Source: Mucilaginibacter empetricola | GTDB lineage: Bacteria > Bacteroidota > Bacteroidia > Sphingobacteriales > Sphingobacteriaceae | Direction of reading: 5' to 3' | NCBI RefSeq assembly: GCF_024808665.1 | Contig: NZ_JANUBZ010000006.1 | Span: 186,001-250,000 of the forward strand | Length of the DNA stretch: 64,000 bases | Part shown: in pieces, positions 8,509 through 17,709 of the stretch | How the letters are laid out: each line of letters begins with the position of its first letter | How positions within the stretch are numbered: the first letter of the stretch is position 1 | Made by a program: the position numbers and the translations under genes | The notes under the pieces: model-generated | Databases searched by the model: none | The model's input: the letters and a program-made list of their open reading frames with translations, nothing else | Told to the model about the DNA's origin: nothing

Positions 8509-9546
8509 ATGTCTTCAAATAGTTATTCCAGCGCTTCAAGGGTATTACATCAAAGCTATTTGAATAATTATATGGTTGCCAAAACCAGTTTTGATGTGGA
8601 GAAACTGATCTACCTAAAAAAAGCACAAAGAAACAGTTTAAATGAAGTTGTATTTGTTACCGGCCTTGCCCGGGCGGGTACCACAGCTTTATTTAATGCA
8701 TTGTACAACACCGGGAGTTTTGGCTCATTGACCTATGCTGATATGCCTTTTTTGCTGATGCCAAATTTGGTTAAGCTTTTTTATAATGTGCCACCTTCTG
8801 CCTTTGTAGAGCGTGCCCATCAGGATGGGCTGCTGATTAATAATAAAAGTCCCGAAGCATTTGATGAGTTTTTTTGGAAGGTGTTTTTGAACAATACATA
8901 CATACAGAAAGATAAACTTGTACCGCACTTAGTTGATGATGCAATAATTGAAGAATATAAAAAGTATATTCTGTTAGTGGCCTATAGTTGCAAAAAGGAC
9001 GGCTACTTAAGTAAAAACAATAACAATATACTTCGGATGGGTTCCTTATTGAAAGCCCTCCCAAATGCTAAATTTATAGTTTTATACAGGGAGCCATTGA
9101 GCCATGCCTGGTCTTTATTAAATCAGCACCGCAATTTTTCCAAACTGCAGCAACAGGATCCTTTTGCGGTTGATTACTTTAATTATCTTGGTCATCATGA
9201 ATTTGGATTAAATCATAAGCCCTTTGTTTTTAATGCGGAACAAAGCTTAAATGGCGATGTGAATGACATTAATTACTGGTTGCAAAATTGGTATAACTAC
9301 TATACTTTTCTGTTAGCAAATTATAATGACCGGCTGCATTTAGTAGCGTTTGAAGATCTTTGCGATGAACCTGTTATAGTAACAGATTATTTAAACAAGC
9401 ATATCGAACTGAAAACGCCGCTTGTTATTACAGAAAAACACGCTCCGAAGGCTATGCCTGTTATAGAATATAGTGCAGATTTTTATAGTAAGTGCACAGA
9501 CATTTATAGCACACTTAACTCAAAAAGAACCTATAATATTGGATAG
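8509..9546 (+). CDS. Sulfotransferase family protein
   Basis: 345 residues. GLARAGTTAL (about 49-58) matches the 5'-phosphosulfate loop that binds PAPS, and KFIVLYREPLSHAWSLLNQH (about 186-205) matches the 3'-phosphate-binding motif. Such enzymes move sulfate from PAPS to sugars, lipids or proteins. The acceptor cannot be read. It is cytosolic. It is followed after 12 bases by an arylsulfotransferase-like membrane protein and preceded by a small membrane protein, so the three genes probably act together on a sulfated surface molecule. Confidence 0.82.
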   Translation: MSSNSYSSASRVLHQSYLNNYMVAKTSFDVEKLIYLKKAQRNSLNEVVFVTGLARAGTTALFNALYNTGSFGSLTYADMPFLLMPNLVKLFYNVPPSAFVERAHQDGLLINNKSPEAFDEFFWKVFLNNTYIQKDKLVPHLVDDAIIEEYKKYILLVAYSCKKDGYLSKNNNNILRMGSLLKALPNAKFIVLYREPLSHAWSLLNQHRNFSKLQQQDPFAVDYFNYLGHHEFGLNHKPFVFNAEQSLNGDVNDINYWLQNWYNYYTFLLANYNDRLHLVAFEDLCDEPVIVTDYLNKHIELKTPLVITEKHAPKAMPVIEYSADFYSKCTDIYSTLNSKRTYNIG

Positions 9547-9558
9547 GCAGGAATTGAA

Positions 9559-10821
9559 ATGAAGAAAGCATTAAGATATTTCAAAATAAGTTATGTTGTA
9601 TTAATAGCATTGATGCTCACCGCCTGGCTGGTGAGATATAGCGTGTTGCAGGAAAACGGAATTAACCCCAAAATTGAAAAGGCAATTGTAAGCTTTGCAG
9701 CGTTTCCAACTACTATACATTCTTTTTTTCGCTCAGGAGCAATAAGGGACGTTCGCTATGTTGACGATGCGACCACGCCCGCCGGGCTTCATTATTTTGT
9801 TGATACGGCGCAAATTCCCAAAGGCTATTTGCTTATTTCAACATTTAAAGAAAATAAAGAGCTTGAGATTAGGCTGTTGGATTTAAGAAAAAATATTGTT
9901 GTTAAAAAATGGACGCTGAACCCGGATACCATTATGCAGTATGCCCCTCATCTGGCATTAAATCGTTTTACCATCAGGCTGTTTCATCCCTTATTTTTAA
10001 AAGATTCCTCATTAATATGTAACGCCAATTACTTTTTGTTTAAGATTAATAAAGATTCGAAAATTGTATGGGTAAACAAAAATGAGTTTCATCACTCCAT
10101 TCAATATGCCAGTGATACTGCTGTTTGGGCCTGCGAAACGGCAATTAACCAACATACAAGCTATTGGCTTGGTCCGAAGGATACGCTACTTAATACCGAC
10201 ATTAGCCTGGTTAATAGTAACACGGGTAAAGTGGTGTTCGAAAAATCTATTTATGATATTTTAAATCAAAACGGCTATGCTTACCTGCTGGCAGTAGGTG
10301 CTTTTGAAAATGATGACTTCCATTTAAACGAAATATGCCCGGCACTAACGGATGGCAAGTATTGGAAAAAGGGTGATTTGCTGATTTCTTTGCGACAAAA
10401 AAGTGCAGTGTTTTTGTATCGGCCATCAACCAATAAAATTTTGTGGCTGCAAATGGGGCCATGGGCCAACCAGCACAGTTGTTCTTTTTCGGATGATGAA
10501 AATATTATGATTTTGGGTAACGATATCGTAAGAAATGAAAAGCATATGAATTTCTTACACCAGCACAATAATATTTATACCTACAACTTTAAAAATAATA
10601 CAACCGATACACCGTACAGCAAAATGATGGGCATATTAAAACCTCAAACTTATACCGAGGGAAGATGTGGCGTTTTGCCAAACGGCGACGTTCTATTTGA
10701 TGAAACAGACCGGGGCAAGGTATATATTTTTGATCATGATAAACTAAAACTTACCTATTGCGACCGGATTGACAGTAAGCACATCAAAATACTTAATTGG
10801 GTTAGATACGTGCCCAATTAA
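9559..10821 (+). CDS. Arylsulfotransferase-like membrane-anchored protein
   Basis: 420 residues with an N-terminal membrane anchor (about 12-30). The central and C-terminal part has beta-propeller features of the arylsulfotransferase (ASST-type) family: HHSIQ near 175, FHLNEICP near 253, and GDLLISLRQKSAVFLY then GPWANQHSC near 273-315. ASST enzymes use aryl sulfates rather than PAPS and act in the periplasm. Catalytic His residues are plausible in HHSIQ and QHSC but not proven. It is paired with the PAPS sulfotransferase upstream. Its end overlaps the end of the convergent acetyltransferase gene by four bases. Confidence 0.65.
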   Translation: MKKALRYFKISYVVLIALMLTAWLVRYSVLQENGINPKIEKAIVSFAAFPTTIHSFFRSGAIRDVRYVDDATTPAGLHYFVDTAQIPKGYLLISTFKENKELEIRLLDLRKNIVVKKWTLNPDTIMQYAPHLALNRFTIRLFHPLFLKDSSLICNANYFLFKINKDSKIVWVNKNEFHHSIQYASDTAVWACETAINQHTSYWLGPKDTLLNTDISLVNSNTGKVVFEKSIYDILNQNGYAYLLAVGAFENDDFHLNEICPALTDGKYWKKGDLLISLRQKSAVFLYRPSTNKILWLQMGPWANQHSCSFSDDENIMILGNDIVRNEKHMNFLHQHNNIYTYNFKNNTTDTPYSKMMGILKPQTYTEGRCGVLPNGDVLFDETDRGKVYIFDHDKLKLTYCDRIDSKHIKILNWVRYVPN

Positions 10822-11330
10822 GAATAAGCCAATTTCTCAATTCTGAAATAAGCGAGTTCTTCGCCGTCTCTTTTAAAATTAGCCATTCGTTTTAAGCCAG
10901 CGTTTTTCAATACTTTTTGCGAACCGGTATTTTCCAATGTGGTTACGGCAATAATTTCATGGGCATCGGTATGTGTAAAGCCATAGGCTACCATAATGTG
11001 GGCCATTTCGCTGGCTATGCCTTTTCCCCAGTATTTTTTGTTTAGTACATAACCCAGTTCAACTTTGCCGGGTTGGTAGTAGTAGTTTCTTAGTAAACAA
11101 ACGCCTATAAAATCGTCATCACCATTGTTAAAAATCCCCCAGCGGCCAAGTGTTTTGCCTTCGGCATAATCAATCAATGCGGTTTGAAAAATAGCTTTGT
11201 TTTCTTGTAAGCTTCGTTTAGGTAAGTGCTGCGTTACATGTTCATCTTCAAACAATGATAAATAAGTGTCTTCTTCTGTCGGTTCAAAATTTCTAATTAC
11301 AAAACGGGGCGTTTGGACTATTATGGTCAT
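10818..11330 (-). CDS. GNAT-family N-acetyltransferase (RimJ/RimL-like)
   Basis: 170 residues. The opening TPRFVIRNFEPTEEDTYLSL and the acetyl-CoA motif ELGYVLNKKYWGKGIASEMA (about 96-115) with the later TLENTGSQKVLKNAGL are standard for the RimJ/RimL-type GNAT fold. The acceptor (protein N-terminus, amino acid or drug) is unknown. It is cytosolic and monocistronic, converging on the arylsulfotransferase-like gene with a four-base overlap. Confidence 0.88.
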   Translation of the reverse strand: MTIIVQTPRFVIRNFEPTEEDTYLSLFEDEHVTQHLPKRSLQENKAIFQTALIDYAEGKTLGRWGIFNNGDDDFIGVCLLRNYYYQPGKVELGYVLNKKYWGKGIASEMAHIMVAYGFTHTDAHEIIAVTTLENTGSQKVLKNAGLKRMANFKRDGEELAYFRIEKLAYS

Positions 11331-11433
11331 TAATTCAAATTTATATTAATAATGAATATGTAAGTTGAAATGATTGTCATTTAAAGCCATTTTTGGCTAA
11401 TAAAAACCTTTATAACCTTTAAAACTATAATAT

Positions 11434-11441
11434 TACCTTTG
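11434..11441 (+). promoter_or_regulatory. -7 box (TACCTTTG) ending four bases before the hisS ATG
   Basis: TACCTTTG fits TAnnTTTG. The ATG of hisS is at 11446, so a normal start site about 5-7 bases downstream would fall on or just after the start codon, which would make the mRNA leaderless. No Shine-Dalgarno sequence is visible before the ATG. Confidence 0.5.
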
Positions 11442-11445
11442 CCGA

Positions 11446-12828
11446 ATGGCATCTATTAAACCATCAGTACCCAAAGGCACCCGCGATTTCTCCCCCACCG
11501 AAATGGTGAGGCGTAATTTTATTTTCGATACGATAAAAAGTGTTTTCCGTAAATACGGTTATCAGCAGATAGAAACGCCATCTATGGAAAACCTATCCAC
11601 CCTTACCGGCAAATATGGCGATGAGGGCGATAAGCTGATATTTAAAGTATTGAATAGTGGCGATTTTTGGAGTGATGCCGAAAGTAAAAAGCAGAAATCG
11701 GAAGATTTCGAGTTGAGTTCAAAAACACTTACGCCGATAATTTCTGAAAAAGCATTACGCTACGATTTAACTGTTCCATTTGCGCGTTATGTGGTGATGC
11801 ATCAAAATGAAATTACTTTTCCATTTAAACGTTTCCAGGTGCAGCCAGTTTGGCGTGCCGATAGGCCACAAAAAGGCCGCTATCGCGAGTTTTATCAATG
11901 CGATGCCGATGTTGTAGGCTCAGATTCTTTGTTGAACGAAGCAGAATTTATCCTGATTTATGACGAAGCCCTAACCAAGCTTGGATTAAAGGATTTCACC
12001 ATAAAAATAAATAATAGAAAAATTCTATCGGGCATTGCTGAGATTATAGATAAGGCAGATAATATAATTGACCTTACGGTAGCCATTGATAAACTGGATA
12101 AAATTGGTCTTGATGGCGTTATAAAGGAGCTATTAGAACGCGGTTTTATCGAAACGGACATCGAAAAAATAAAACCTGTTATTTTGTTAGAAGGCTCAAA
12201 TGAGGAGAAGTTGGCAAGCCTACGTTCTGCATTATCAACCTCGGTAACAGGCTTAAAGGGCTGCGAGGAAATAGAAACAGTATTTAATTATATAGCCAAC
12301 TGCCAACTGCAAACTGCCACACTGGAGCTGGATATTACTTTGGCCCGCGGATTAAACTATTATACGGGAGCCATATTTGAGGTAAAGACCAACGACGTTG
12401 CTATGGGCAGCATCGGCGGCGGTGGCCGTTATGACGATTTGACGGGGATGTTCGGCTTAAAAGGCTTAACCGGAGTAGGTATATCTTTTGGTGCCGACAG
12501 GATTTATGATGTGTTGGAAGAGTTAAACCTTTTCCCGGAAACAAGCAATCAATCAACCCAATTGTTGATCTGTTGCTTCGATAAAGAGGGCGAAAAATTT
12601 GCTTTCCCTATTCTACAGCAGCTGCGTAACAAAGATATCAATGCAGAACTTTACCCGGCCGGTGCTAAATTGAAAAAGCAACTGGATTATGCTAACGGAA
12701 AGAATATTCCTTTCACTATCATCATCGGTAGCGAAGAAATTGAGAGCGGTTTGCTAACCGTTAAAAATATGACTACCGGCACGCAGGAAAAGAAAACAGT
12801 TGAGGAGATTTTGACCTCTACTTTTTAA
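11446..12828 (+). CDS. hisS: Histidyl-tRNA synthetase
   Basis: 460 residues, a class II synthetase charging tRNA-His. PKGTRDFSP at the start and [12 protein letters not shown] (motif 1-2 region) precede [20 protein letters not shown], which carries the motif 2 arginine. [15 protein letters not shown] is the His-A motif, and [13 protein letters not shown] is the second histidine motif, leading into a C-terminal anticodon-binding domain (about 365-460). The length fits the family. The ATG is required because the GTRDFSP motif begins ten residues later. Confidence 0.96.
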   Translation: MASIKPSVPKGTRDFSPTEMVRRNFIFDTIKSVFRKYGYQQIETPSMENLSTLTGKYGDEGDKLIFKVLNSGDFWSDAESKKQKSEDFELSSKTLTPIISEKALRYDLTVPFARYVVMHQNEITFPFKRFQVQPVWRADRPQKGRYREFYQCDADVVGSDSLLNEAEFILIYDEALTKLGLKDFTIKINNRKILSGIAEIIDKADNIIDLTVAIDKLDKIGLDGVIKELLERGFIETDIEKIKPVILLEGSNEEKLASLRSALSTSVTGLKGCEEIETVFNYIANCQLQTATLELDITLARGLNYYTGAIFEVKTNDVAMGSIGGGGRYDDLTGMFGLKGLTGVGISFGADRIYDVLEELNLFPETSNQSTQLLICCFDKEGEKFAFPILQQLRNKDINAELYPAGAKLKKQLDYANGKNIPFTIIIGSEEIESGLLTVKNMTTGTQEKKTVEEILTSTF

Positions 12829-12845
12829 CCGGAAAAATATATTCC

Positions 12846-12890
12846 CACAAAAAAAGCGATGGGTTTTAAAACCCATCGCTTTTTTTGTGG
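12846..12890. terminator. Bidirectional terminator between hisS and the TonB receptor gene
   Basis: A near-perfect palindrome: CACAAAAAAAGCGATGGG pairs with CCCATCGCTTTTTTTGTG around TTTTAAAA. It has a T run on each strand and lies between the ends of two convergent genes, so it can stop transcription both ways. Confidence 0.9.
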
Positions 12891-12907
12891 GGTATTAAAT
12901 AACCTAA

Positions 12908-15442
12908 TTATGATTTGGTGTGTGCCGAAAGATCAAATGGTACTACCACTTTAAAGCTGATGTTACGGCCCATGTTGAAGATGCCGGGTTGTACGCCAGC
13001 CGGTACAACAGCATTATCAAAATACTTTAACCGGCTCATATTACTTTGATAGTTTTTGTTGGCGAGGTTGGTGCCTTCAATAAAAATCTCCAATATCTTT
13101 TTACCATTTTTATCAACCACATTGCCACCAATACCTGCGCTAATCAGGTTATAGCCTGCTGTGTAGGTTTCTGTTCCGTAGGCAGAGAAGTAATGGCCTT
13201 GCGCGTTGAAATGGTCAAAGCCAAGGAAAGCGTAAAGATTTTTAAAGTCGCCCATACCTTTGGCCCAGGTGCCTCTCAACTCAGAGTGTGTATGCATTGG
13301 CGGGATAAAAGGTAAATATTTTAAGCTATCGGGTACTTTAGCGCCGGTACCCAGGTTGGTGCCATACGTTAAGGTAAGCGAGTTTTCAAAGTGTAACCAT
13401 GAAACAGGGTGAATATCTAAACTAAACTCGCCGCCGGCAATGCGGGCCTTGCTTTGTACATAAGTAAACTTACTGTACTGGCCCTGTGGGTTGGGTGAAC
13501 CATCGGCATTTACCCTTTCGGCGTTGCCATTTGCATCTAAAATTTGTTCCTGAAAAATGTAGTTTTGGATATTGTTATCAAAAAACTCAGCACTTGCAGA
13601 TACATTTGGCAGCGTTAAAAATGCACCAATATCTTCCTGTAAGCTAAACTCAGGTTTAAAATTACTGTTCCCTACGTGATAAATTTGTGAACCAGGATCC
13701 GCTCCATTGGCCGATAATTCTGCAATACTTGGCGCCCTGAAACCACGTGCAACATTTCCTTTTAACAAAAAGCTATCCGAGAAGTTATAGGTTGCACCTA
13801 TACTGCCCGATGTGCCCGAAAATGTTTTGTTTAGCGCACTAAACTGCTGCGTAACATTTGGGGTAGTAGTAGGATTAGGACCGGTATAAAGTTTTGGGAA
13901 ATATTGTGTGGTGGTATCAACATAGGCTGCCTGTCCACTAAACGAACGACTGTCCTGGCGCAAGCCTCCCGAAAGATCAAGCTTTCCGTAAGTTTTCTTC
14001 ATCACGAAGAACGGACCGATATCAAACTGGTGATAGGCTGGTATAGGGAAATCAGTACTGTAGCCTAAATTATTGGTTTGGTACATGCCGTTTACACCAA
14101 CAGTGGTTTCAAAGCCTTTACCCAGGTCAAAATCGTATTTAACATCATAGGTATAGGTGGTAAGCTCCAGGTTTAATCCCGGTACGTCAGCATCCTCGGG
14201 ATGCGTATATTCCCTGCGGTGGCTATATTGATAACCGAGGTTTACAAAAAGGTTTCCGCCGCCTAAAATAAAATCACTGTTATCATAAATACGATAAAGT
14301 TGTACATGCTGATGCAGCGTAGGGATGGCATATGAATTTAATTCAGACTCCGGAACTATTGGTCTGTAGGTATCCGCATCGGTGATCTGTTTGGTAAACT
14401 GGCGCGTTAACGAATCACGACTACCATCGGGAATATCTTGCAAATCATCAAAAAGCGAAGCATTTAAATAGGTTGATCCCCATGATTTATTTAAGCCGAT
14501 CATCGCCCTGGCGTCCTTTTCCTGGAAACCGGTAGCAAAAACCCGCCCATCATGTTGATTCTGATAATCTTTCGCCTCTTTGTCGGATATTACTGTTCCC
14601 CAAACCAGTCCATTATTATTGCCTTGTAGTTTGAATGAGCCATTGATCAAGCCATTATTGGTGCCATAAATACCCTGCACCGAGCCCAGCATTTTACCAT
14701 CGGGAACCGAAGGCGCGGTAATCAAGTTTACAACACCACCAATAGCATCAGAGCCATAAGTTAAACTGGCCGGGCCCTTGATTATTTCCACCCGGTCGAT
14801 AGCGTTTTGATCTACCTCAATACCGTGCTCATCACCCCATTGCTGCCCTTCCTGACGAATGCCATCCTGTAAGGTAATTACCCGGTTATAGCCCAAACCG
14901 TGTATATATGGTTTTGAAATGTTAGGGCCGGTGGTTACGGCACTTACTCCCGGCAGGTTAGCCACTTCGTCAATCACGTTGCCCGAGGCAGAATGCTGAT
15001 CGATATAAGCTTTGCCGACCGCTACCATAGGCACCGGATCACGTTTTATTTCGGTGGCTTTGCTTACACCGGTAATAATAACTTCGCCCGTTTCAATTGA
15101 TGATGATTGCAGCTGTATATTTAATACGGTGGTTTTACTGAAGTCAACCTCCTGGGTAAACGTAGCATATCCAATATAACTTACCTGCACCAGGTGAATA
15201 CCTTTTGGTAATCCCGTTAATGAATAATGTCCGTTAGCATCAGTAATAGTTCCGCTTTTTATATCCGGCACGGCAACTGATGCGCCAATAATGGCTGATC
15301 CATCTTTTTTATCTGTCACCACTCCTTTTAGGGTACCGTTACCATCATCGGGCGACAGTTTGCCTGCCGCCATGGCCGTTGCCGATAGTACCAATAAAAG
15401 AAAAGCAGTTATATATGATTGAATTTTAATTCTCATTTGCAT
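12908..15442 (-). CDS. TonB-dependent outer-membrane receptor
   Basis: 844 residues. Signal peptide (about 1-25), then a carboxypeptidase-like beta-sandwich (about 36-115, GVVTDKKDGSAIIGASVAVP), then the plug (about 125-240, with LPGVSAVTTGPNISKPYIHG and VEIIKGPASLTYGSDAIGGV), then a 22-strand barrel ending near the C-terminus in aromatic residues. It imports a ligand across the outer membrane using TonB energy. The plug style and the small Cys/His protein encoded upstream on the same strand suggest metal (zinc or copper) rather than glycan, but this is an inference. No SusD-like partner is present. Confidence 0.88.
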   Translation of the reverse strand: MQMRIKIQSYITAFLLLVLSATAMAAGKLSPDDGNGTLKGVVTDKKDGSAIIGASVAVPDIKSGTITDANGHYSLTGLPKGIHLVQVSYIGYATFTQEVDFSKTTVLNIQLQSSSIETGEVIITGVSKATEIKRDPVPMVAVGKAYIDQHSASGNVIDEVANLPGVSAVTTGPNISKPYIHGLGYNRVITLQDGIRQEGQQWGDEHGIEVDQNAIDRVEIIKGPASLTYGSDAIGGVVNLITAPSVPDGKMLGSVQGIYGTNNGLINGSFKLQGNNNGLVWGTVISDKEAKDYQNQHDGRVFATGFQEKDARAMIGLNKSWGSTYLNASLFDDLQDIPDGSRDSLTRQFTKQITDADTYRPIVPESELNSYAIPTLHQHVQLYRIYDNSDFILGGGNLFVNLGYQYSHRREYTHPEDADVPGLNLELTTYTYDVKYDFDLGKGFETTVGVNGMYQTNNLGYSTDFPIPAYHQFDIGPFFVMKKTYGKLDLSGGLRQDSRSFSGQAAYVDTTTQYFPKLYTGPNPTTTPNVTQQFSALNKTFSGTSGSIGATYNFSDSFLLKGNVARGFRAPSIAELSANGADPGSQIYHVGNSNFKPEFSLQEDIGAFLTLPNVSASAEFFDNNIQNYIFQEQILDANGNAERVNADGSPNPQGQYSKFTYVQSKARIAGGEFSLDIHPVSWLHFENSLTLTYGTNLGTGAKVPDSLKYLPFIPPMHTHSELRGTWAKGMGDFKNLYAFLGFDHFNAQGHYFSAYGTETYTAGYNLISAGIGGNVVDKNGKKILEIFIEGTNLANKNYQSNMSRLKYFDNAVVPAGVQPGIFNMGRNISFKVVVPFDLSAHTKS

Positions 15443-15594
15443 GAAGTAGAAATATCTTAATATTAAACTTATTAGCGATAGATTTTAATCTATCATCAGT
15501 CGATTATAAATAATTTGTTTTGCTGACTAAACATTTCACTTGACGCACTTTTATTTAAAATAGTGACGCCTTAATGAATTTGATAGCCTTAATT

Positions 15595-15963
15595 TTATGA
15601 TTTATAATCAGATGAAGGTGGCGCGCGTCCGCCGGAAAGGATGAGCTGAATGCTCTTGAAGCTATACCCGGTATTTTTAAATACATGTAAACTTACAGCG
15701 ACAGAGCTAAAATAAGTGTTGCTGTTAATTACCATGGTATTATGGTGCATAACATCGCATAAATAACATTTATCGCTAACTGTAGTTTGCGATAAGCCTT
15801 TGGTATAGCTGTAAGTTTTTGGATGTATATTATTAATATTATGCTGATGCGCAAATACCATATACTGCCCGGCTATAAAGCAAATGAGCAATATCTTTGA
15901 ATAGATAATATGATATTTGGCCGTTTTCAAACCTGTTAATGAGTTTTTTACAACTTTAAGCAA
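15595..15963 (-). CDS. Small Cys/His-containing protein upstream of the TonB receptor
   Basis: 122 residues with one hydrophobic segment (about 23-38), then FAHQHNINNIH, a CYLCDVMHHN motif (about 86-95) and a GGRAPPS tail. Cys-x-x-Cys next to paired His suggests metal binding, and similar small proteins accompany metal-linked TonB receptors in Bacteroidota. It probably faces the periplasm. It is transcribed before the receptor with a gap of about 150 bases, so co-regulation is likely but not proven. Confidence 0.65.
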   Translation of the reverse strand: MLKVVKNSLTGLKTAKYHIIYSKILLICFIAGQYMVFAHQHNINNIHPKTYSYTKGLSQTTVSDKCYLCDVMHHNTMVINSNTYFSSVAVSLHVFKNTGYSFKSIQLILSGGRAPPSSDYKS

Positions 15964-16032
15964 AAGTAATTAATAAAACGGTGTAAAGACTGTCATATTG
16001 TAACAATCTTGCTAAATGCAACAAAGTACTAT

Positions 16033-16528
16033 TTGGTTCACTGGAGGATTAGTTCACTGGTTCACCGGTTTATTAGTTCATTGGTGGTAGGTAGTAGACT
16101 TACACTCGAGACTTTGATAAGGGTTACGAATATCTAACTTGGGTGTTATGCAGAGCAATGTCATTATTTAAGGAAAATCCCTTTTCTAATTGCTAAAACT
16201 ACCTTCTTTGCGCGAAGCGGAGAGAAGGTCGACCATCCGCCTAAAGGCGGAGAACGTCGGGATGAGTCAACACGCTAATGCATTTACGTTAATGCTGCTC
16301 GCAGAGTTTACTCACCCGATCTACTCCGCCTTTAGGCGGATGGATCTCCCTCTCTTTTGCAAGCAAAAAAGAGGGTAGGAAAAATTTGATTCCTTAACTT
16401 GATGACATTACTTAGTATAAGACCCTTTTTATTCTTTTCGGTATTCATATTAGTATATCACCAATGAACCAATAAACAAGTGAACCAATGAACCAATGAC
16501 CTAATGAACTAACGCACCAATGAACTAT
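16033..16528. repeat. Inverted arrays of TTCATTGGTTCACT-type repeats around MITE-like copy B
   Basis: Positions 16033-16088 hold repeats of TTCACTGGTTCAC/TTAGTTCATTGG. Positions 16458-16528 hold the complementary words (CCAATGAACC, AATGAACTAA). They flank copy B of the MITE-like unit at about 16183-16405, which is inverted relative to copy A at 7398-7602. The whole stretch from 15964 to 16538 has no believable gene. Confidence 0.75.
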
Positions 16529-16538
16529 ATTTGTAAAC

Positions 16539-16886
16539 ATGAAACCTGCTGAAATTAATTTAAAATGGGATGCGTTGCAGCAGCGAATTGCTGAAGATTT
16601 TGATAGCGAAAAACCCGATATAAAAGTGATGCTGTTTTTAATAGGAGTGCAGGAGCTTGGGCAGGGCCCCCGCAAGTTTAGCAAACGGCAAAAAGAAGAG
16701 CTGATGCATATTGCTAACTGTAAATTATTTAGCATGCTGGGCTTTTATGAGCTGGAAGGACTGGATCAGGATGGCTGGCCGCATTGGAAACTGGTAAAAA
16801 CGGTGCCCAACTATACCCTGTTAGAGCAGGAATTTATGATTAAATCATTAATTATCAGTTATTTTGAAGAATTGGAAATTAGTTAG
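16539..16886 (+). CDS. Conserved hypothetical protein
   Basis: 115 residues, soluble and helical, opening MKPAEINLKWDALQQRIAED. It contains IGVQELGQGPRKFSKRQKEE and a C-terminal LEQEFMIKSLIISYFEE. It looks like a widespread small Bacteroidota protein, but I know no function. It precedes the cyclophilin gene by 35 bases in the same orientation and may share its transcript. Confidence 0.7.
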   Translation: MKPAEINLKWDALQQRIAEDFDSEKPDIKVMLFLIGVQELGQGPRKFSKRQKEELMHIANCKLFSMLGFYELEGLDQDGWPHWKLVKTVPNYTLLEQEFMIKSLIISYFEELEIS

Positions 16887-16921
16887 CTAAATGCTTATTT
16901 TAACATGATTATTCAATAAAT

Positions 16922-17635
16922 ATGAAGAAACTTTTTACAACGCTTTTGCTGGCCGTATTTATTTTAACTACCGCTTTTGCGGGCAGTCCTAAAAATCAGT
17001 ATGTGCGTATAAAAACCAGTTATGGTAGTTGCATCATCCGTTTGTATAACGAAACACCCAAGCATCGCGACAATTTTATTAAGCTGGTAAAACAGGGCTT
17101 TTATAACGGAACGCTATTTCATAGGGTGATACAAAACTTTATGATACAGGGCGGTGATCCGGATTCAAAAAATCCCGAAAAGGCTAAGCCAGGTGTTGAG
17201 CTGGGCAATGGCGATGTGGGCTATACCATACCTGCCGAGTTTAGGGACAGTTTGTTTCATAAAAGAGGGGTGTTGGCGGCTGCGCGGGATGATAATCCTA
17301 CCAAAGCATCAAGCGGCTGCCAGTTTTATATTGTAGAAGGCAAACGGTTTACCGACGGTAAAATGGATACGCTGGAACAAACCCGCTTAAAAGGGCATAA
17401 AATTCCGGCATGGGAAAGGGATTTCTATAAATCAATTGGCGGTGCGCCCCATCTGGATCAAAATTATACCGTGTATGGCGAGGTAGTTTATGGCATTGAT
17501 ATGGTTGATCGTATTGCTGCCGTAAAGAAAGACAAAAACGACCGCCCGCTGGAAGATGTGCCGATGACGGTGGAGTTGCTGAGCAAGAAGGAATGTAAAC
17601 AGTTGGATGCAATTCTCAACCCCCCAGCCCCCTAA
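16922..17635 (+). CDS. Secreted cyclophilin-type peptidyl-prolyl isomerase
   Basis: 237 residues. Signal peptide ends around AFAG (residue 20). The cyclophilin core is clear: FHRVIQNFMIQGGDP (about 61-75), including the catalytic Arg, Phe and Gln, and SSGCQFYIV (about 126-134). An insert of about 30 residues (TDGKMDTLEQTRLKGHKIPA) separates this from LDQNYTVYGEVVYGIDMVDRI. It speeds proline isomerization in periplasmic protein folding. The stop codon falls inside a CCCCCTAAAGGGGG palindrome. Confidence 0.93.
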   Translation: MKKLFTTLLLAVFILTTAFAGSPKNQYVRIKTSYGSCIIRLYNETPKHRDNFIKLVKQGFYNGTLFHRVIQNFMIQGGDPDSKNPEKAKPGVELGNGDVGYTIPAEFRDSLFHKRGVLAAARDDNPTKASSGCQFYIVEGKRFTDGKMDTLEQTRLKGHKIPAWERDFYKSIGGAPHLDQNYTVYGEVVYGIDMVDRIAAVKKDKNDRPLEDVPMTVELLSKKECKQLDAILNPPAP

Positions 17636-17699
17636 AGGGGGAGTTAATAAACTCAAAAAAAGCTTAAATTTATAACTATAAAAATTTCCCCTTTAGGGG
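17628..17699. repeat. Two C-run/G-run palindromes between cyclophilin and exonuclease genes
   Basis: CCCCC-TAAA-GGGGG at 17628-17641 and CCCC-TTTA-GGGG at 17688-17699 are the common Bacteroidota CCCCTTTAGGGG intergenic words. The first may help end the cyclophilin transcript. The AAGGGG just after the second, at about 17703-17707, lies close to the exonuclease ATG. Confidence 0.6.
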
Positions 17700-17709
17700 A
17701 TTAAGGGGT

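Noticed and set aside
16190..16378. ORF through MITE-like copy B (and the matching minus ORF in copy A at 7401-7625)
   Set aside because: Both are frames of the repeat itself, with no other protein sign.
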